A stretch of 64,000 nucleotides of DNA from Setoptus koraiensis. Lineage: Eukaryota; Arthropoda. The stretch is taken from contig CM106585.1 in assembly GCA_048013815.1 (NCBI GenBank), positions 5,952,001 through 6,016,000 of the forward strand, written 5' to 3'. Position 1 is the first letter of the stretch, and each line of letters starts with the position of its first letter. A program made the position numbers and the translations under genes. The notes below the pieces were generated by a model. That model did not search any database. It was not told the DNA's origin and saw only the letters and a program-made list of their open reading frames with translations. Of the stretch, positions 61,327-64,000 are shown one piece after another.

Positions 61327-63624
61327 CGTTTGGTATCATCGTGGCCAATATAGTCGTCGAAATGAATATGAAATACAGGACAAAATACAAGTGAGTGGGC
61401 GAAAGGACGATGACAGGTAATTAGTTGTATGATTGATTTGATTGGCGCACCTCGAACAGGTAAGGGCGAGTATGTGAGTGTATATGTGGATATGTGACCG
61501 GGACAGCGGGCAAGTTTATTGAGTGGCGTGTATGAAAAATTTATTGGCGTTGGATGGTTATTTTTTAATGGCGACCAACGCCTGATTTAAGCACTTGGTG
61601 ATATTGCTGTTCATGTCGCTGTTTGCGATGCAGCCAAATAGCGACACAAAGATGATGATTGATTTTGAAGTGAAGTGAAACGAAACGAATTCAATGAGGC
61701 TGCCGCTGCAATAGAGAACGATGATCATTAGCTGTTGGCCATCACGCTCGTCCAACAACAGTGGTCGAAACCTTTGTTGCTCTCATTATCGTTGGCTTGC
61801 GCTGGCAGTATCATACTACTAGCATGACGATAGTGGCAGCATGATGATATTAATCAAAATTGAATATTATTACGCAATATCGGCGCCACAGAGGCAGAGA
61901 GAGATAAGTAGAAACAAGAGCGCGTTTTGTCATTCCCTACATGGCATTAAATTAATGAGATTACGGGTGGTCTCTCTATCTCTCTCACTCTGTCGCTGTC
62001 TGTCCATCTGTGTGTACCTGTCTCATTTACGGTGACGCTATTATCGGCCTTGTTGACCAGCCTTGTTCGTTATACCTGCTTGGTGGCGATGGCAAGAGAG
62101 CATTTATTTATAGACCGCGCTACAAATCATTTCCTTTGGGATGACCTCGGGGCGCAATCGATACGACCAGACCAGACATATGCATATTAAGTCGTGTTCG
62201 GCCAACGCCGGAGCACACGCCAATGGCAGCAATTTATACTTGTACATATATATGGCATTTGCTTTACATCATCATCATTCTCATGATGCAACGCAGCAGT
62301 GGCACTGTACAACAGTCTGGGTGTCACCTTATAATGATCTATCCATCTCATTAGAGGCAACAACATTGAACATTTGGTGCAGCTTGGCGACACACAATCA
62401 ATATCTGGCACAGCGCCCATAGGTGAGAGATTTGTCGCCGATGACACAATTGCCGGGATGTCGCCAAAAAGCTCACACAAGCCGGCCCGCTACGGGCTGC
62501 GTGTGGCACGAGTAGGGGAGGGGGGGCCACGGGCGCTGTTGGTCGCCTAATGAATTGGCCGCTATCAGTTCAATTTGTTTATTTTGTCTGTTTGTATTTC
62601 CATTTGTTGTTGTTGTTGTTGTTAGCTCGTGTCGCTCGTTCATGATAGGTCGCAAATGATATACCTTTCCTACGCGCCATGCTATATCATCTAGAGCTAT
62701 ATCTAGAAAACAAAACAAACAGGCCCAAATTGGCCCTCCGCTGGCCCTTGGCGCGCCGGTTTGTGTGCGCCCCGGTCGGTGGCCCCATTCAGTCGGTCGG
62801 TCGCTCGTTAGCCTAAAGCTAAACACTCGAGCGCCCGACTTGAGCGATACTTGAGCCGCATCCGCGCCAGATACTTATAAGAAGCGATACCGATACCGAT
62901 AATATTGCCACATTGCTTGCGATGCAAGAATATATACAATATACAGTACATAGTGCAGTTGCCAGCGACGGTTTAGTGGCGCTCAATATAATATAATGGC
63001 GGCCGCAATCGATCCAATTTAATTTGATGCTGACTGTCGTTGAACCAGGCCAGCCAGCCAGCAAAGCCACACAAAGCTACATTACATAATATATATATTA
63101 CATAATGTGTATAATCCGGCCAATCAAGCGCGATACCGACGCGTTTGCAAATTAATTTTGTCATCATTACAATACATTGCGTGTGTGTGCCGGGCACACA
63201 TCATACGTATCATACATGTATCATCATCATGTATCTATGTATCATGTATTTGTATCATATATTTGTGTCCAAATGTATGTATATTGTACATACGTAGTAT
63301 ATCTCGTGTGTGTATCTCACAATGATGTATAATTGCGAGCACTCGGTGTATGCAAATGTGTATCACTTAATAATGGCGACTGAATGAACAATGAACGAAT
63401 ATGCCAGTGCCCCGAGACAGCGCTGGCACGCGACAAAAAACAAAGAAAACAGAGCAAGAAACAATCTTTTTTAATTGAATCCGTCCCAACAATCGGATCT
63501 CTGCACAATCGGATCTCTCTGTACTCTGTCTACTGGAGTATACAATCGGATATGTGCGGCGCGCAAATCTCGAGCACTCTGGCCGCATCCGTTGTTGTCG
63601 TTTGTTGTGCCGGCTGTTAACCAA

Positions 63625-63669
63625 CGCCGACGACGACGACGCCGACGACGACGACGACGACGACGACGA
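63625..63669. repeat. (GAC)n trinucleotide repeat
   Basis: About 14-15 copies of cga/gac with one or two gcc interruptions. It would code poly-Asp, poly-Arg or poly-Thr in different frames but no gene context supports translation. Confidence 0.95.
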
Positions 63670-63873
63670 TTAAATCTAATCCAACTTGCAAGCGAGCGTT
63701 GGAAAGATGTAATCAACTTTCTTCATTTCATTCATTACGACGATGATGCAATCAACATGAATGCTGGTAGCAATATTAGGCATATTATGTAATATGTTGG
63801 GCCGACACTGGGGCAACGGCAGCGGCACGAATATGGACAAAACAGATAAAAGATTGTTGTCTTTTGTTTGTGT

Positions 63874-63930
63874 GTCGCTGTTGTCGTTGTTGTTGTCGTT
63901 GTCGCTGTTGTCGTTGTCGTTGTTGCCGTG
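63874..63930. repeat. Imperfect (GTT/GTC)n trinucleotide repeat
   Basis: Interrupted run of gtcgttgtt, gtcgctgtt and similar units. Confidence 0.9.
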
Positions 63931-64000
63931 ATTGCGCAACATACAACAACAACATGCAAACATGTTGTGCGAACATGACAGCGAGATATCACTGTATAAT

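Larger units (their letters stand above)
61327..64000. other. Noncoding DNA upstream of the dpr coding start
   Basis: About 2.7 kb with no supportable coding exon. It probably belongs to the dpr gene 5' region (5' UTR exons, introns or promoter). It holds a ttg-type repeat at 62606-62622, a GAC repeat and a gtcgtt/gtt repeat near the window end. Confidence 0.55.

Noticed and set aside
63475-63792. Arg-rich frame over the GAC repeat
   Set aside because: A trinucleotide repeat read in one frame, without start context, splice sites or conservation.

Overview
The window is nuclear DNA from an animal, most likely an arthropod and probably a mite or other chelicerate. The genes are eukaryotic and protein-coding. 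Many are intronless or have few introns of about 75-240 bp, and spacing is tight. Two nervous-system immunoglobulin genes of arthropod type are present, a Dscam-family gene and a dpr gene. The Dscam-like gene appears reduced, with no Ig domain between its FNIII domains, which recalls chelicerate short Dscams. The proteins also carry long Gln/Asn-rich tracts. No bacterial, viral or intact transposon genes were recognised.

Layout. 1-6.6 kb: the 3' part of a Dscam-family gene (+) in GC-rich, repeat-bearing DNA. 7.6-11.9 kb: the splicing factor SF3B3 (+), convergent with the complex I subunit NDUFA5 (-). 12-14.8 kb: a microsatellite belt in front of the calcium-channel gene flower (+). 17-21.3 kb: a DPP8/9-type peptidase (-) with a very long N-terminal extension. 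22.9-28.6 kb: a duplicated tail-to-tail pair, a Tctex-type dynein light chain (+) and SEH1 (-), with an intronless TBK1/IKK-epsilon kinase (-) between the copies. 29.5-32.6 kb: CPSF73 (+), the mitoribosomal proteins MRPL52 and MRPL33 (-, overlapping by one base) and RNASEK (+). 33-40.3 kb: a SCAF4/8-type RNA polymerase II CTD-binding protein (-) and the RNA polymerase I subunit POLR1B (-). 42-49.1 kb: the zinc transporter ZIP13 (+), COX15 (-), an unrecognised coiled-coil protein (-), APRT (-) and LEPROT/Vps55 (+). 49.7-51.6 kb: the KICSTOR subunit ITFG2 (+). 52.4-61.3 kb: a dpr-family Ig gene (-) with a first intron of about 7.35 kb rich in hairpins and simple repeats. 61.3-64 kb: noncoding DNA with simple repeats.

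The core from 7.6 to 52 kb is housekeeping: splicing, 3'-end processing, Pol I, nuclear pore/GATOR, respiratory chain, mitoribosome, purine salvage and zinc. The genes are unrelated neighbours, not one pathway. SEH1 (GATOR2) and ITFG2 (KICSTOR) both act in amino-acid control of mTORC1, but their proximity is probably chance.

The strongest unusual signal is an 849-bp block that is base-for-base identical between the two dynein-light-chain/SEH1 copies. Outside it the copies are homologous but clearly diverged, which points to recent gene conversion. One SEH1 copy is a pseudogene lying directly downstream of TBK1 on the same strand, so it probably supplies the TBK1 3' UTR. Other notable points are the overlapping MRPL33/MRPL52 reading frames, the twelve-fold Asn-Leu-x repeat in the DPP8/9 protein, a CPSF73 without its C-terminal end, and several near-perfect hairpins in noncoding DNA.
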